Shown here: positions 49,188 through 58,801 of the stretch, piece after piece
Numbering within the stretch: the stretch's first letter is position 1
Layout: each line of letters starts with the position of its first letter
Assembly (NCBI RefSeq): GCF_032842945.2
Contig: NZ_CP146606.1
Location: forward strand, 3,042,501-3,106,500
Direction of reading: 5' to 3'
From: Roseovarius sp. W115
GTDB lineage: Bacteria > Pseudomonadota > Alphaproteobacteria > Rhodobacterales > Rhodobacteraceae
DNA length: 64,000 bases
Made by a program: the position numbers and the translations under genes
The notes under the pieces: model-generated
What the model was told of the DNA's origin: nothing
Database searches by the model: none
The model's input: only the letters and a program-made list of their open reading frames with translations

Positions 49188-49216
49188 TAAAAAAAGGCGA
49201 GCGCCAAGACTCGCCT
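49188..49216. terminator. Hairpin terminator between convergent usg and SYLF genes
   Basis: A seven-base-pair stem AGGCGAG (49195-49201) / CTCGCCT (49210-49216) with an eight-base loop. On the minus strand it is followed by TTTTTTATTTT, a strong terminator for the lipoprotein gene. On the plus strand only CTTT follows, so it is weaker for usg. Confidence 0.75.
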
Positions 49217-49237
49217 CTTTCATTATGAAACAATATC

Positions 49238-49797
49238 TTACGGAATGATGCGCGTATATTTCGTGCCTTCAAGAGACACACCCACAAGCGCCCCGGCTTG
49301 ACCAAAGATCACTGCCACAACCGGGCTTGTAATCGTTGTGGTGTCCGTGCGCAGGTTCTCGCCTTTGTCGGAGAACACATATTCGATATCCGCACCGGCC
49401 ACCCAGCCTGACGCCGCCCGGAAATCGGTCAATGCATCTTCGGTCATGAAGAAAAGCACATGCGCAAACTGCTGCGCTCCGATTTGAAGGCCGACGCTTC
49501 CTTTGGCAGCCGAATAATAATCCACGGTTGCACCGCCAACGCGCAGGGCACCTCGGCCAAAGCCGCCGCCAAAAATAAAGCCGCCTTCGGTGATGAGTGG
49601 CATCACCAGTTGGCCCACGGACTTATTCGCCAGGTCCTGCGTATTCGGGTAAGTCGAGTAGAGAAAGTTAAGGGTGGAATCGACGCGCGCGTCGATCTTT
49701 TGTCCGCCTGTGCTCCCAACGCCGTTGCCACAAGCGGCGAGAAGGGGGATGCGGCCAGTGCGCCCAGCGTAAAGCTGCGCCGTGAAAGTTTGCTCAT
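49238..49797 (-). CDS. SYLF/Ysc84-like lipid-binding lipoprotein, frame broken by one base
   Basis: About 187 residues when repaired. It begins MSKLSRRSFTLGALAASP with a twin-arginine-like RRSF, and once one base is added to the G5 run at 49744-49748 the text reads LLAACGNGVGS, a lipobox. The next frame then continues through DARVDSTLNFLYSTYPNTQDL to the SYLF-like domain: LVMPLITEGGFIFGGGFGRGALRVGG, ADIEYVFSDKGENL and GALVGVSLEGTKYTRI. Proteins of this type bind lipids at the envelope; the exact role here is unknown. Confidence 0.82.
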
Positions 49798-49935
49798 AGG
49801 ACTGCCTGTTCGTTGCCTGAGTATGTCATTGTCGAATCCGGCCTTTTGCATGCCGTCACACATACTATAGAGGTGTCAGGCCAGCCTGTCACCACAGATT
49901 GTGGTTCAAAGCAACATATTGCTTGTAAGTTTTGA

Positions 49936-50934
49936 TCAGCCAGCCAGCGCTCGAGCCACCCGTGGGGCAAAGTAACTCAGAACCCCATCACAGCCAGCCC
50001 GTTTGAATGCCGTCAGGCTTTCCATCATCGCGCGATCTTCGTCGATCCAACCATTTTGGGCGGCGGCCATGATCATCGCGTATTCGCCTGACACCTGATA
50101 GGCATAGGTGGGCGCGCCAAACGCGTCTTTCACGCGTCTGCACATATCCAGATAGGGCATACCGGGTTTCACCATCACCATATCCGCGCCTTCCGCCAGA
50201 TCGCGGGCCACGCATCTGATGGCTTCGTCCGAATTGGCCGGGTTGATCTGATAGGTGTTCTTGTCACCCGTCAGAGCCGCAGACGCCCCCACGGCATCCC
50301 GAAACGGACCGTAGAACGCTGACGCATATTTCGCAGCATAGCTGAGGATCATGGTCTTCTGGTGACCTGCGGCTTCTAGCGCCTGCCGGATGGCCCCGAT
50401 ACGGCCATCCATCATGTCCGAAGGCCCGATGATGTCGGCGCCTGCCTCGGCTTGCGATAATCCCATTTTGACCAATGCTTCATTGGTTTCGTCATTCACA
50501 ATCTCGCCGTTCACGACAAACCCGTCATGGCCATTGATGTTATACGTATCCAGCGCCACGTCCGTCATGATCAAAAGCTCAGGCACTGTCGCCTTGATCG
50601 CACGAATAGCACGGTTTGCATGGTTTTCAGGATCCCAGGCCCCGGCGCAATCTTCGGTGCGTTCTTCCAGTGCGGTGTAGGGGAAGATGCAGATCGCAGG
50701 GATACCCAGATCGGCGGCTTCTTTTGCCACCTCAACGAGTCTGTCTACGCTGCGGCGCATCACGCCTGGCATGGATGGCACCGGCTCTTCGATATTTTCA
50801 CCTGCGCGGACAAACAAAGGCCAGATGAGGTCATTCACGCTCAGGGTCGTTTCAGCCACCAACGCACGAATGGCTGCATTCTGACGCGTGCGGCGTAGTC
50901 TTGTGACGGGAAATGGAGCTTGAACAGGGCGCAT
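49936..50934 (-). CDS. hemB: Delta-aminolevulinic acid dehydratase (porphobilinogen synthase)
   Basis: Joins two aminolevulinates to porphobilinogen in haem and tetrapyrrole synthesis. 332 residues. The two active-site lysines are in LSYAAKYASAFYGPFRD and MVMVKPGMPYLD. The metal site reads MTDVALDTYNINGHDG, with Asp in place of the Cys of zinc enzymes, so this is the Mg/K-type common in alphaproteobacteria. Stands alone between the SYLF gene and a divergent membrane-protein gene. Confidence 0.96.
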   Translation of the reverse strand: MRPVQAPFPVTRLRRTRQNAAIRALVAETTLSVNDLIWPLFVRAGENIEEPVPSMPGVMRRSVDRLVEVAKEAADLGIPAICIFPYTALEERTEDCAGAWDPENHANRAIRAIKATVPELLIMTDVALDTYNINGHDGFVVNGEIVNDETNEALVKMGLSQAEAGADIIGPSDMMDGRIGAIRQALEAAGHQKTMILSYAAKYASAFYGPFRDAVGASAALTGDKNTYQINPANSDEAIRCVARDLAEGADMVMVKPGMPYLDMCRRVKDAFGAPTYAYQVSGEYAMIMAAAQNGWIDEDRAMMESLTAFKRAGCDGVLSYFAPRVARALAG

Positions 50935-51052
50935 AAGCTGTCCTTTTTTCAGATCACAATCTCACTGGCATGGAATTTAACGCATCTCAAGGGTAGGAAT
51001 TGCCGAAAACCGGCGCTATGACGTGGCGCGGTAAGGATAAAAGGTCTCGACA

Positions 51053-51580
51053 GTGGACTGGTACGAGCACGTTTTCGAACTGATTGACATGCGCAGTTTC
51101 AGCAACCTTTGGTTCTGGATCATGCTGGCTGTGTTATGGTCTTCTACGAGCCATTGGGTATTGGGTGTCCCATGGGACCTGGCGCAACGCGCGCGACGTT
51201 CAGGCGACAACGCGGGGGCGCAGGATTTTCATGATCTGGTGCGCATTAATACAAATCGCATCTTGTTTATCATGGAGGAAACAGGACTTTTGTTGTCAGG
51301 TTTCCTGTGTTTTGTTTTGACAGTTCTCGGCGCGCTTGGTTTCTTTTATGGCAACGAGTTTTCCCAAGCTGTGTTTCTTCTGCTTTTTCCTATGAGCTTG
51401 GTCGGGCTTTTATCGGTACGCACATCACATAAGATTCAAGTGAACGAGCTTCAGGGCGAGGCGCTCTACAAGATACTCATGCGGCACCGATTGGCAACGC
51501 AAGTGATTGGTATGATATCAATTTTCGTGACTGCTGTCTGGGGCATGTACCAAAATATGACAACGGGCGCGCTTGGTTAA
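51053..51580 (+). CDS. Conserved membrane protein of unknown function
   Basis: 175 residues with about four helices: SNLWFWIMLAVLWSSTSHWVLG, EETGLLLSGFLCFVLTVLGALGFFYG, AVFLLLFPMSLVGLLSV and RLATQVIGMISIFVTAVWGMY. A conserved-looking loop reads VPWDLAQRARRSGDNAGAQD. It begins with GTG at 51053. It sits 23 bases before mfd in the same direction, which suggests joint transcription, though no link in function is evident. I cannot name the family. Confidence 0.7.
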   Translation: MDWYEHVFELIDMRSFSNLWFWIMLAVLWSSTSHWVLGVPWDLAQRARRSGDNAGAQDFHDLVRINTNRILFIMEETGLLLSGFLCFVLTVLGALGFFYGNEFSQAVFLLLFPMSLVGLLSVRTSHKIQVNELQGEALYKILMRHRLATQVIGMISIFVTAVWGMYQNMTTGALG

Positions 51581-51603
51581 GAAACCGGGCAGGGGCAACA
51601 CGC

Positions 51604-54600
51604 ATGAGCACATCTGAGCGCATTGGCGTTGGTGGCGCCCCCGAAGGCTTTGACGCCCGGCTTGTGGCCGAGGAAGTGGCACGCGCGCATCGCCCTGCCA
51701 TCCATATTGCCCGTGACGACAAACGCATGGCCGCGATGGAAGCTGCGTTGCGGTTCTTTGCGCCGGATCTGCCTGTGCTGCGGTTTCCCGGCTGGGATTG
51801 CCTGCCTTATGACCGTGTGTCGCCCAATGCCGATATTTCTGCGGCACGAATGGCGACGCTCGCCGGTCTCGTGCATGGCGCGCCTAGGGAATTTGTGCTT
51901 TTGACTACGCTTAATGCCGCGACCCAACGTGTGCCGGCGCGGGATATTCTCAAAGAAGCCGCGTTTTCCGCGACAGTGGGTTACCAGATCGACGAAGACG
52001 CACTAAAAGCTTTTCTGGTGCGTATGGGCTTTTCCCAATCGCCCACGGTCATGGAACCAGGCGATTATGCCATTCGCGGCGGGATCATCGACATCTTTGC
52101 GCCAGGAGAGGCCGGGCCGGTGCGGCTTGATCTTTTTGGCGATGTGCTGGACGGTTTGCGCCGGTTTGATCCGGTGACACAACGCACGACTGAAAAGCTC
52201 ACGCAGATTGACCTGGCGCCGGTGAGCGAGGTTATCCTTGATGAGCCCGCCATCACAAGGTTTCGGCAAAACTACCGCATTGCCTTTGGCGCGGCGGGCA
52301 GCGACGATCCGCTCTATGAGGCGGTCAGTGCCGGGCGCAAGCAGGCCGGGATGGAGCACTGGTTGCCGCTGTTTCATGAAAAGCTCGAGACGCTGTTTGA
52401 CTATTTACCCAAAGTGTCTGTGACGCTGGACGAGCAATTCGACCCTGCGCGCACGGCCCGATGGGATTCTATCGCGGATCAGTTCGAAGCGCGCGAACAT
52501 GCCATGTCGCAAAAGGGACGCGATGACACGGTGTATAAGCCCATCGCACCGGACCTTCTCTACCTGGACGATGACGCCTGGGGTGAGGCTATCGCCGGTC
52601 GACGTGTCTTGAGCTTTCAGGCGTTGCCGCATGCGCCGGGTCCGGGCATGATTGATGCGGGCGGGCGCATTGGGCGAAACTTTGCCCCCGAACGACAGCA
52701 GGAAAAGGTCAACCTTTTCAGCGCGCTCAAAACACATGTAGAGGAAAAGCTCACCCAAGGACCCGTTGTTCTGGCGGCTTACTCTGAGGGCGCGCGCGAG
52801 CGGCTTGAAGGGTTGGTAGAGGATGAAGGGCTGCTGGGTGCTGTCACCGTGCGCAATGCTTCTGGCCTTGGCAAACACGGCCTGCACCTGACCGTATGGG
52901 AGCTGGAACATGGATTTGAAGCGCCCGGTCTGACGGTCATAGCCGAGCAGGATATCCTCGGAGACCGGCTGATCCGCGCGCCCAAGAAACGCCGCCGTGC
53001 CGAGAATTTCCTGACCGAGGCCCAAAGCCTGAGCGCGGGTGATCTCGTGGTGCATGTGGATCACGGCATTGGTCGTTATCTGGGCTTGGAAGTCGTCACG
53101 GCGGCGGGGGCCGCGCATGAATGTCTGCTCTTGGAGTATGCGGAAAACGCCAAGCTTTACCTGCCCGTGGAGAATATCGAACTCCTCAGCCGCTATGGCC
53201 ATGAGGAGGGCCTGCTCGACCGGTTGGGTGGCGGCGCGTGGCAATCGAAGAAAGCCAAGCTGAAAGAGCGCATCCGCGAAATGGCCGACCGGCTTATTCG
53301 CATCGCCGCCGAGCGTGCCTTGCGCAAGGCGCCCGTGCTGGAGCCCGAACATCACGCATGGGAGGCGTTTTCAGCGCGCTTTCCCTATCAGGAAACCGAT
53401 GATCAGTTGCGCGCCATTGAGGATGTGTTGGCCGATCTGGAAAGCGGCACGCCGATGGATCGGCTGATCTGTGGCGATGTGGGCTTCGGCAAAACCGAGG
53501 TGGCCATGCGCGCGGCCTTTATCGCCGCCATGTCGGGCCTTCAGGTCGCGGTCATTGCGCCGACCACATTGCTCGCGCGTCAGCACTATCAAAGCTTCGC
53601 CGAACGCTTTCGCGGCTTTCCCATTACTGTGCGGCCCTTATCGCGCTTTGTCAGTGCGGGCGACGCCAACAAAACCCGCGCGGGGCTCTCCGATGGCACG
53701 GTGGATATCGTTGTCGGCACCCATGCGCTGTTGGCCAAGAATATCCGGTTCAAAAACCTTGGCCTTCTGGTCATCGACGAAGAGCAACGCTTTGGCGTGG
53801 GGCATAAAGAGCGGCTGAAATCTCTGCGCTCCGAGGTGCATGTTCTGACGCTAACGGCCACGCCTATTCCGCGAACGCTGCAGCTTAGTCTGTCCGGGGT
53901 GCGGGATTTGAGCATCATTGGCACGCCGCCCGTCGACCGGCTGTCGATCCGCACATATGTGAGCGAGTTTGATGGGATCACGATCCGCGAAGCGCTCTTG
54001 CGAGAGCATTACCGTGGCGGGCAGAGCTTTTATGTTGTCCCGCGCATTTCGGACATTCCCGAGATCGAGGCTTTCCTGCGTGAACAGGTTCCCGAGGTCA
54101 GTGTTGTCGTGGCCCATGGCCAGATGGCCGCCGGGCAGCTCGATGAGCGCATGAACGCGTTCTATGATGGCAAGTTTGACGTGCTGCTGGCCACGACAAT
54201 TGTCGAAAGCGGTCTCGACATTCCCACCGCCAACACAATGGTCATACACCGCGCCGATATGTTTGGTCTGGCGCAGCTTTACCAGATCAGAGGCCGCGTC
54301 GGCCGCTCCAAGACGCGTGCTTATGCGTATCTGACCACCAAGCCGCGCTTGCGCCTTACACCTACGGCCGAAAAACGTCTGCGCGTGCTGGGTAGTCTGG
54401 ATCAACTGGGGGCCGGGTTCACACTGGCCAGTCAGGATCTCGACATTCGCGGCGCAGGCAACCTTCTGGGCGAAGAGCAATCCGGCCAGATGCGCGATGT
54501 GGGCTATGAGCTTTATCAATCCATGCTCGAAGAAGCGATTGCAAAGATCAAGGCCGGTGAGCTTGAGGGGCTGAGTGACGCCGATGATCAATGGGCGCCG

Positions 54601-55050
54601 ACCATCAATCTCGGCGTTCCGGTGTTGATCCCTGAAGACTATGTGCCCGATCTGGACGTGCGGCTTGGGCTCTACCGCCGGCTCAGCGGGCTCAGCACCA
54701 AGGTTGAGCTTGAGGGCTTTGCCGCCGAGCTGATTGACCGTTTCGGCAAGCTGCCGCGCGAGGTCAACACGCTTCTGCTTGTGGTGCGCATCAAGGCCAT
54801 GTGCAAACGGGCGGGCATCGCCAAGCTCGACGGTGGTCCCAAAGGGGCCACGATCCAGTTCCACAACGACAAATTCGCCAACCCGGCAGGGCTTGTGGAG
54901 TTCATCAAGGATCAACGCGGGTTGGCCAAGGTCCGCGACAACAAGATCGTGGTGCGTCGGGACTGGAAGAAGGCCAAGGACAAGATACAAGGGGCCTTTG
55001 CAATTGCGAAGGACTTGGCAGTTAAGGTTAAGGCGGTGGAGAAGGAATGA
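51604..55050 (+). CDS. mfd: Transcription-repair coupling factor
   Basis: Removes RNA polymerase stalled at DNA lesions and recruits UvrA. 1148 residues in the standard order: UvrB-like N-terminal module (ALRFFAPDLPVLRFPGWDCLPYDR), the polymerase-interaction domain (GDLVVHVDHGIGRYLGLEV), and a RecG-like SF2 translocase with Walker A CGDVGFGKTEVAMRAAF, LVIDEEQRFGVGHKE and TATPIPRTLQLSL. Helicase motifs V/VI (IVESGLDIPTANTMVIHRAD, LYQIRGRVGRSKTRAYAY) and the C-terminal TRCF domain follow. Complete and uninterrupted. Confidence 0.97.
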   Translation: MSTSERIGVGGAPEGFDARLVAEEVARAHRPAIHIARDDKRMAAMEAALRFFAPDLPVLRFPGWDCLPYDRVSPNADISAARMATLAGLVHGAPREFVLLTTLNAATQRVPARDILKEAAFSATVGYQIDEDALKAFLVRMGFSQSPTVMEPGDYAIRGGIIDIFAPGEAGPVRLDLFGDVLDGLRRFDPVTQRTTEKLTQIDLAPVSEVILDEPAITRFRQNYRIAFGAAGSDDPLYEAVSAGRKQAGMEHWLPLFHEKLETLFDYLPKVSVTLDEQFDPARTARWDSIADQFEAREHAMSQKGRDDTVYKPIAPDLLYLDDDAWGEAIAGRRVLSFQALPHAPGPGMIDAGGRIGRNFAPERQQEKVNLFSALKTHVEEKLTQGPVVLAAYSEGARERLEGLVEDEGLLGAVTVRNASGLGKHGLHLTVWELEHGFEAPGLTVIAEQDILGDRLIRAPKKRRRAENFLTEAQSLSAGDLVVHVDHGIGRYLGLEVVTAAGAAHECLLLEYAENAKLYLPVENIELLSRYGHEEGLLDRLGGGAWQSKKAKLKERIREMADRLIRIAAERALRKAPVLEPEHHAWEAFSARFPYQETDDQLRAIEDVLADLESGTPMDRLICGDVGFGKTEVAMRAAFIAAMSGLQVAVIAPTTLLARQHYQSFAERFRGFPITVRPLSRFVSAGDANKTRAGLSDGTVDIVVGTHALLAKNIRFKNLGLLVIDEEQRFGVGHKERLKSLRSEVHVLTLTATPIPRTLQLSLSGVRDLSIIGTPPVDRLSIRTYVSEFDGITIREALLREHYRGGQSFYVVPRISDIPEIEAFLREQVPEVSVVVAHGQMAAGQLDERMNAFYDGKFDVLLATTIVESGLDIPTANTMVIHRADMFGLAQLYQIRGRVGRSKTRAYAYLTTKPRLRLTPTAEKRLRVLGSLDQLGAGFTLASQDLDIRGAGNLLGEEQSGQMRDVGYELYQSMLEEAIAKIKAGELEGLSDADDQWAPTINLGVPVLIPEDYVPDLDVRLGLYRRLSGLSTKVELEGFAAELIDRFGKLPREVNTLLLVVRIKAMCKRAGIAKLDGGPKGATIQFHNDKFANPAGLVEFIKDQRGLAKVRDNKIVVRRDWKKAKDKIQGAFAIAKDLAVKVKAVEKE

Positions 55051-55314
55051 CTGGTGTGAGCCCAGTGTTGTCGATGCTGTGCTGTGCGCCGGCGGCAGCT
55101 TTGCGTTGCTGGCCGATATTGTAAATTGAGAAACATGCACTCGTTTCAAATCGGCACGATCAGAAAGTTGCGCCATCGTGCCCTGCCGCCCTTCGGTTTC
55201 CTCACGCCACAAGTGATCCGTTGAACGAAAATCGACATGATCAAAGCAGAGCGATGGTAAGAGATATTGCATGAAATTGGCTGAGTTTTTGATGCCTCGT
55301 GAAAGTGAATTGAC

Positions 55315-55890
55315 ATGAAGGACATCGAACCCGATCCGAAATTGAACAAGATCGTCGCAGGTTTGATCGGGATTGTAGCGCTGTACTTTCTATATCTGGC
55401 CTATGACACACACACTCTCGTTGAGAGCAGTCTTGACCCGGACCCTCGCTTTGAACGCATGGGCTGGATTTTCACATGGTCTATCGTTGGGGGTCTCGCC
55501 GGTATCGGCGGCCTTTTGATCTTGTTTGCCCTCCTGCTTTGGCGAAGCCCACCGATAAACAGCGCGCGCTTGCGTTTCCGGTCAGGTGGTTTCCGGTTGG
55601 AGACGAAGCAGCTGTTCAGGGGCCGTAGGGCTTTCGATCTGGATTGGGCAGATATCAAAACGGTGGTTTTGCACAATGGCGGCCTTTACGGTGGTCGTCA
55701 TATCAAGGTGACGCATGGGTCTTCAGAAAAGATTGCCAGGTTCGCGCCCGCATGGACCGACTGTTCTTCACAAGAAGTTATTGAGCGCCTTCAAGCTTCG
55801 GCAGAGGCCTCGGGCCATACATTCGAGAAGGTAGCTGGTGGATGGTTCTCCCTTGGTCAAGACCACTGGAGGGTGACCCAAAAAATATAG
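55315..55890 (+). CDS. Membrane protein of unknown function with PH-like domain
   Basis: 191 residues. Two helices near the N-terminus (LNKIVAGLIGIVALYFLYLAY and FTWSIVGGLAGIGGLLILFALLL) are followed by a cytosolic beta-rich part (RLRFRSGGFRLETKQLFRGRRAFDLDWADIKTVVLH), which has the strand pattern of PH-like membrane proteins. It then has a helix with SSQEVIERLQASAEASGH. It stands alone; the 264 bases before it contain nothing I recognise. Function unknown. Confidence 0.65.
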   Translation: MKDIEPDPKLNKIVAGLIGIVALYFLYLAYDTHTLVESSLDPDPRFERMGWIFTWSIVGGLAGIGGLLILFALLLWRSPPINSARLRFRSGGFRLETKQLFRGRRAFDLDWADIKTVVLHNGGLYGGRHIKVTHGSSEKIARFAPAWTDCSSQEVIERLQASAEASGHTFEKVAGGWFSLGQDHWRVTQKI

Positions 55891-56087
55891 GATTGGTTCC
55901 CATTACGTGCAGAAACGACGCCCCGCTTTCCGCCTGAATTGCAGGCGCGGCATCGGAGACATATTCATTGCGTCCGAGATCAGCTTTGGACAGAAAGCCG
56001 CCACCCAAAAACCCACGGCCAAAGTCGCCTTCGTCCGCATACTGGACACCCATTGCCGAACAGACGCGGTTATGTGCCGAGGTCGGC

Positions 56088-56366
56088 TTAGCTTGCGTCT
56101 TTTTTGTCTTCCGCCGACTCGGTCTTTGCAGGAGCGTTTGCGGCTTGTTTGGCCTGATACTTCTTTACCCGCTGTACCAATAGCTCGCGCGCTTTCTGGT
56201 TCGCGCGGCGGACACGCAGAGCGGTGAGGAAGGCCTCTTCAGCCGATTGTGACGTGGCCCCCAGAACATTTACAATGTCGGTGATCACGCCATCATCGCC
56301 TGAGGTGTCGACATATTTGATGACCTTAAGCGCCAGATCATCCGCCAGATCTTCGGTCATGCCCAT
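56088..56366 (-). CDS. Small helical protein of unknown function
   Basis: 92 residues, soluble and helical: MGMTEDLADDLALKVIKYVD, then GVITDIVNVLGATSQSAEEAFLTALRVRRANQKARELLVQRVKKY and a low-complexity Lys/Ala/Glu tail. It starts three bases after the stop of the alpha/beta hydrolase gene and is surely co-transcribed. No domain recognised. The 197 bases between it and the gene at 55315 hold nothing I can name. Confidence 0.7.
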   Translation of the reverse strand: MGMTEDLADDLALKVIKYVDTSGDDGVITDIVNVLGATSQSAEEAFLTALRVRRANQKARELLVQRVKKYQAKQAANAPAKTESAEDKKDAS

Positions 56367-56369
56367 GGC

Positions 56370-57023
56370 TTACCTCGTGGTCTCGGTCAGGCGGCGTTTG
56401 ACATAGGTCGTCACCGTGTCGAGCATCGTGTCCATATGCGGCTCTTCAAAGAAGTGGCCCGAACCCTCGATTTCGGTATGAGTGATGGTGATGCCCTGCT
56501 GTTCATGCAGTTTGTTCACCAGAGCATGGGTGTCCGCAGGCGGGGCCACGCGGTCATTGGTGCCGTTCAGGATCAGACCCGAGGACGGGCAGGGGGCTAG
56601 AAAGGAAAAGTCATACATATTGGCCGGTGGGGACACCGAGACAAATCCGGTGATCTCGGGCCTGCGCATCAAAAGCTGCATGCCGATCCACGCGCCAAAG
56701 CTGAAACCTGCGACCCAGCAATGCTTGGAATTGTTGTTCATCGATTGCAGGTAGTCGAGCGCTGAGGCGGCATCGGAAAGCTCGCCCACGCCCTGATCAT
56801 ATTCACCCTGGCTGCGCCCTACGCCACGGAAATTGAACCGCAGCACGGTGAAGCCCATGTTGTGAAAGGCGTAATGCAGGTTGTAGACCACCTTGTTGTT
56901 CATCGTCCCGCCAAACTGCGGATGCGGGTGCAGAATGATGGCAATTGGCGCGTCGCGCACTTTTTGCGGGTGGTAGCGGCCTTCCAGTCGACCTTCGGGG
57001 CCAGGAAAAATGACCTCGGGCAT
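56370..57023 (-). CDS. Alpha/beta hydrolase
   Basis: 217 residues with the serine hydrolase fold. The nucleophile elbow is AGFSFGAWIG (GxSxG), the oxyanion region HPHPQFGGTMNNKVV, the acid NGTNDRVAPP and the His in EGSGHFFEEPH. This dienelactone-hydrolase-like class is common in proteobacteria; the natural substrate is unknown. It is divergent from the Fe-S regulator gene and is followed closely by the 92-residue gene. Confidence 0.9.
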   Translation of the reverse strand: MPEVIFPGPEGRLEGRYHPQKVRDAPIAIILHPHPQFGGTMNNKVVYNLHYAFHNMGFTVLRFNFRGVGRSQGEYDQGVGELSDAASALDYLQSMNNNSKHCWVAGFSFGAWIGMQLLMRRPEITGFVSVSPPANMYDFSFLAPCPSSGLILNGTNDRVAPPADTHALVNKLHEQQGITITHTEIEGSGHFFEEPHMDTMLDTVTTYVKRRLTETTR

Positions 57024-57061
57024 TCATGTCCCCTTTATACACGTTGGCACCGGGCAATTTC

Positions 57062-57099
57062 TTGACGTTGACGGCCCGGCACTTTAGATTCGTTCTAAA
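57062..57099 (+). promoter_or_regulatory. Promoter and palindromic operator of the suf operon
   Basis: TTGACG (57062-57067) and TAGATT (57085-57090) are 17 bases apart. A 17-base palindrome TTTAGA-TTCGT-TCTAAA (57083-57099) covers the -10 element. Binding there would block RNA polymerase. The first gene downstream is an Rrf2 regulator, so autoregulation by that protein is the simplest reading. Confidence 0.65.
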
Positions 57100-57183
57100 C
57101 TATGGCCGCAAGCTTTGATTGCAGCAAAAAGGCAGATAAGGCCTCTCACAGTTAAGGTCAATCAATTCGCCGGGGGAAGAGAC

Positions 57184-57644
57184 ATGAAACTCAGCACGAA
57201 GGGCCGTTATGCCATGGTTGCGTTGACCGATATTGCCCTTCAGGGGCCCGAGACGCTGGTCACGCTGGGGGATATCTCCAAACGTCAGGATATTTCACTG
57301 CCCTATCTTGAGCAGTTGTTCGTGAAACTCCGCCGCGCCAAATTGGTGACATCTGTCCGGGGTCCGGGGGCGGCTATCAGCTGGCCCAACCCACCTCGCA
57401 AATTCGCGTGGTGGATATTCTGGGTGCGGTGGATGAAACCATTGATGCGCTGCACAAAGGGGCAGGGGCCACAGGGGCGGCCAGCGGATCGCGTGCGCAA
57501 TCCATGACCAACCGGCTTTGGGAAGGGTTGAGCGCGCATGTCTATGTCTTCCTGCACCAGACCCGGTTGAGCGATGTGGTCGAAAACACGCTTGCGCCCT
57601 GTCCGGCGGTGCCGTCGCTCTTTTCGGTGGTGGATGAGGAATGA
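57184..57644 (+). CDS. iscR: Rrf2/IscR-type Fe-S regulator, frame broken by one base
   Basis: About 153 residues when repaired. The winged helix is clear: [20 protein letters not shown], then [19 protein letters not shown] and SVRGPGGGYQLA. The G5 run at 57366-57370 needs a sixth G to join SVRGPG to [28 protein letters not shown]. The three-cysteine cluster motif of E. coli IscR is absent. The region reads [17 protein letters not shown] and the only Cys is residue 140 (NTLAPCPAV). An atypical single-cysteine IscR is known from Rhodobacter. First gene of the suf operon. Strong ribosome site GGGGGAAGAG. Confidence 0.88.
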
Positions 57645-57657
57645 CACCGACGTGCTG

Positions 57658-57681
57658 GGGTATTTTTGACAAGAAAGAAGC
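57658..57681 (+). repeat. Intercistronic repeat, copy 3
   Basis: Identical over 24 bases to the copy at 6050-6073. It lies in the 43-base gap between the Rrf2 regulator and the cysteine desulfurase gene and ends six bases before the GTG start, so its AAGAAAGAAG part may also act in ribosome binding. Confidence 0.7.
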
Positions 57682-57687
57682 CGGGCG

Positions 57688-58767
57688 GTGAGCCGGGTTT
57701 ATCTGGATTACAATGCCACGGCTCCGTTGCGGCCCGAGGCGCGCGACGCGATGCTGTCGGCGATGGATGTGGTGGGTAATCCGTCGAGCGTGCATGCGGA
57801 AGGGCGTGCGGCCAAAGGATTGGTGGAAAAGGCAAGAGGGCAGGTGGCGGCGGCCGTGGGGTGTAAGCCGCAAGAGGTTGTTTTTACTTCCGGCGCAACT
57901 GAGGCGGCGCGTGTTCTAGCCAATCCCACGGACGGCTATGACGTATTTGTCGAAGAAACCGCGCATGACGCCCTTTGGGCACAGGCCAGTATGTCGAGCT
58001 GGCCCAAAAGTCCGAACGGGCCTGGGCACACGCTTGCACTTGGCGTGGCAAATTCAGAAACTGGCGTTCTGTTAGACATTCCCGAAAAAGTGGAGGGACA
58101 ATACCCTTTCGGACATGCGCGAGCGGATTGGCTTATGCTGGATGTCACTCAGATGATCGGACGTGTAGCTTTTGCCTTTGGATGGTCTGGAGCAGATTTT
58201 GCCATCCTGTCTGCACACAAGCTTGGCGGTCCCAAAGGGGTTGGTGCGCTGATTGTACGCGAAGGGTTGGACATATTCTCTCTCGCCGAAGGCGGTGGCC
58301 AGGAAATGGGGCGCCGTTCCGGGACGGAAAATGTCATTGGCATCGCCGGATTTGGGGCTGCCGCAGAGGCTGCGCAGCGGGATCTGGAGGCGGGTGTTTG
58401 GGGCGAGGTGAAAAAACTTAGAAAGATTCTAGAAAAGGCTATTGAGGAATCTTCATCACAGACTATTTTTGTCGGGAAAGATGCGCCGCGATTGCCCAAC
58501 ACGTCTTGTTTCATCACGCCCGGATGGAAGGGTGAGACGCAAGTGATGGCGATGGATCTGGCGGGGTTTGCCATATCGGCGGGCTCAGCCTGTTCGTCGG
58601 GCAAGGTCAAGGCAAGCCGTGTTTTGGCGGCGATGGGGTTTGACGAGGTCGAGGCGGCAAGTGCGATCCGGGTCTCTTTGGGGCCCCAGACGACAGAAGA
58701 CGAGGTCCGCGCCTTTGCAGCGGCTTGGACCAGCGCATATGAGAAATTCCGCGCCCGCTCAGCCTGA
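57688..58767 (+). CDS. Cysteine desulfurase (NifS/IscS type)
   Basis: A PLP enzyme that takes sulfur from cysteine for Fe-S cluster assembly. 359 residues: VYLDYNATAPLRPEARDAML at the start, VANSETGV, the PLP lysine in ILSAHKLGGPKGVGAL, EMGRRSGTENV and the catalytic loop ISAGSACSSGKVKAS with the persulfide Cys. It is a little shorter than IscS (about 400). It starts at GTG 57688. Located between the regulator and sufB, it supplies sulfur to the SufBCD scaffold. Confidence 0.93.
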   Translation: MSRVYLDYNATAPLRPEARDAMLSAMDVVGNPSSVHAEGRAAKGLVEKARGQVAAAVGCKPQEVVFTSGATEAARVLANPTDGYDVFVEETAHDALWAQASMSSWPKSPNGPGHTLALGVANSETGVLLDIPEKVEGQYPFGHARADWLMLDVTQMIGRVAFAFGWSGADFAILSAHKLGGPKGVGALIVREGLDIFSLAEGGGQEMGRRSGTENVIGIAGFGAAAEAAQRDLEAGVWGEVKKLRKILEKAIEESSSQTIFVGKDAPRLPNTSCFITPGWKGETQVMAMDLAGFAISAGSACSSGKVKASRVLAAMGFDEVEAASAIRVSLGPQTTEDEVRAFAAAWTSAYEKFRARSA

Positions 58768-58801
58768 GCCGGAGTGGCGGAGATGACAAAGGAGAGGCCC
58801 A

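Noticed and set aside
53851..55272. 473-codon open frame antisense to mfd
   Set aside because: It mirrors the mfd coding frame, has no domain motif and no ribosome site; a shadow of high GC content.
55051..55314. Possible small genes after mfd
   Set aside because: Short frames on both strands lack ribosome sites and any recognisable composition; nothing supportable.
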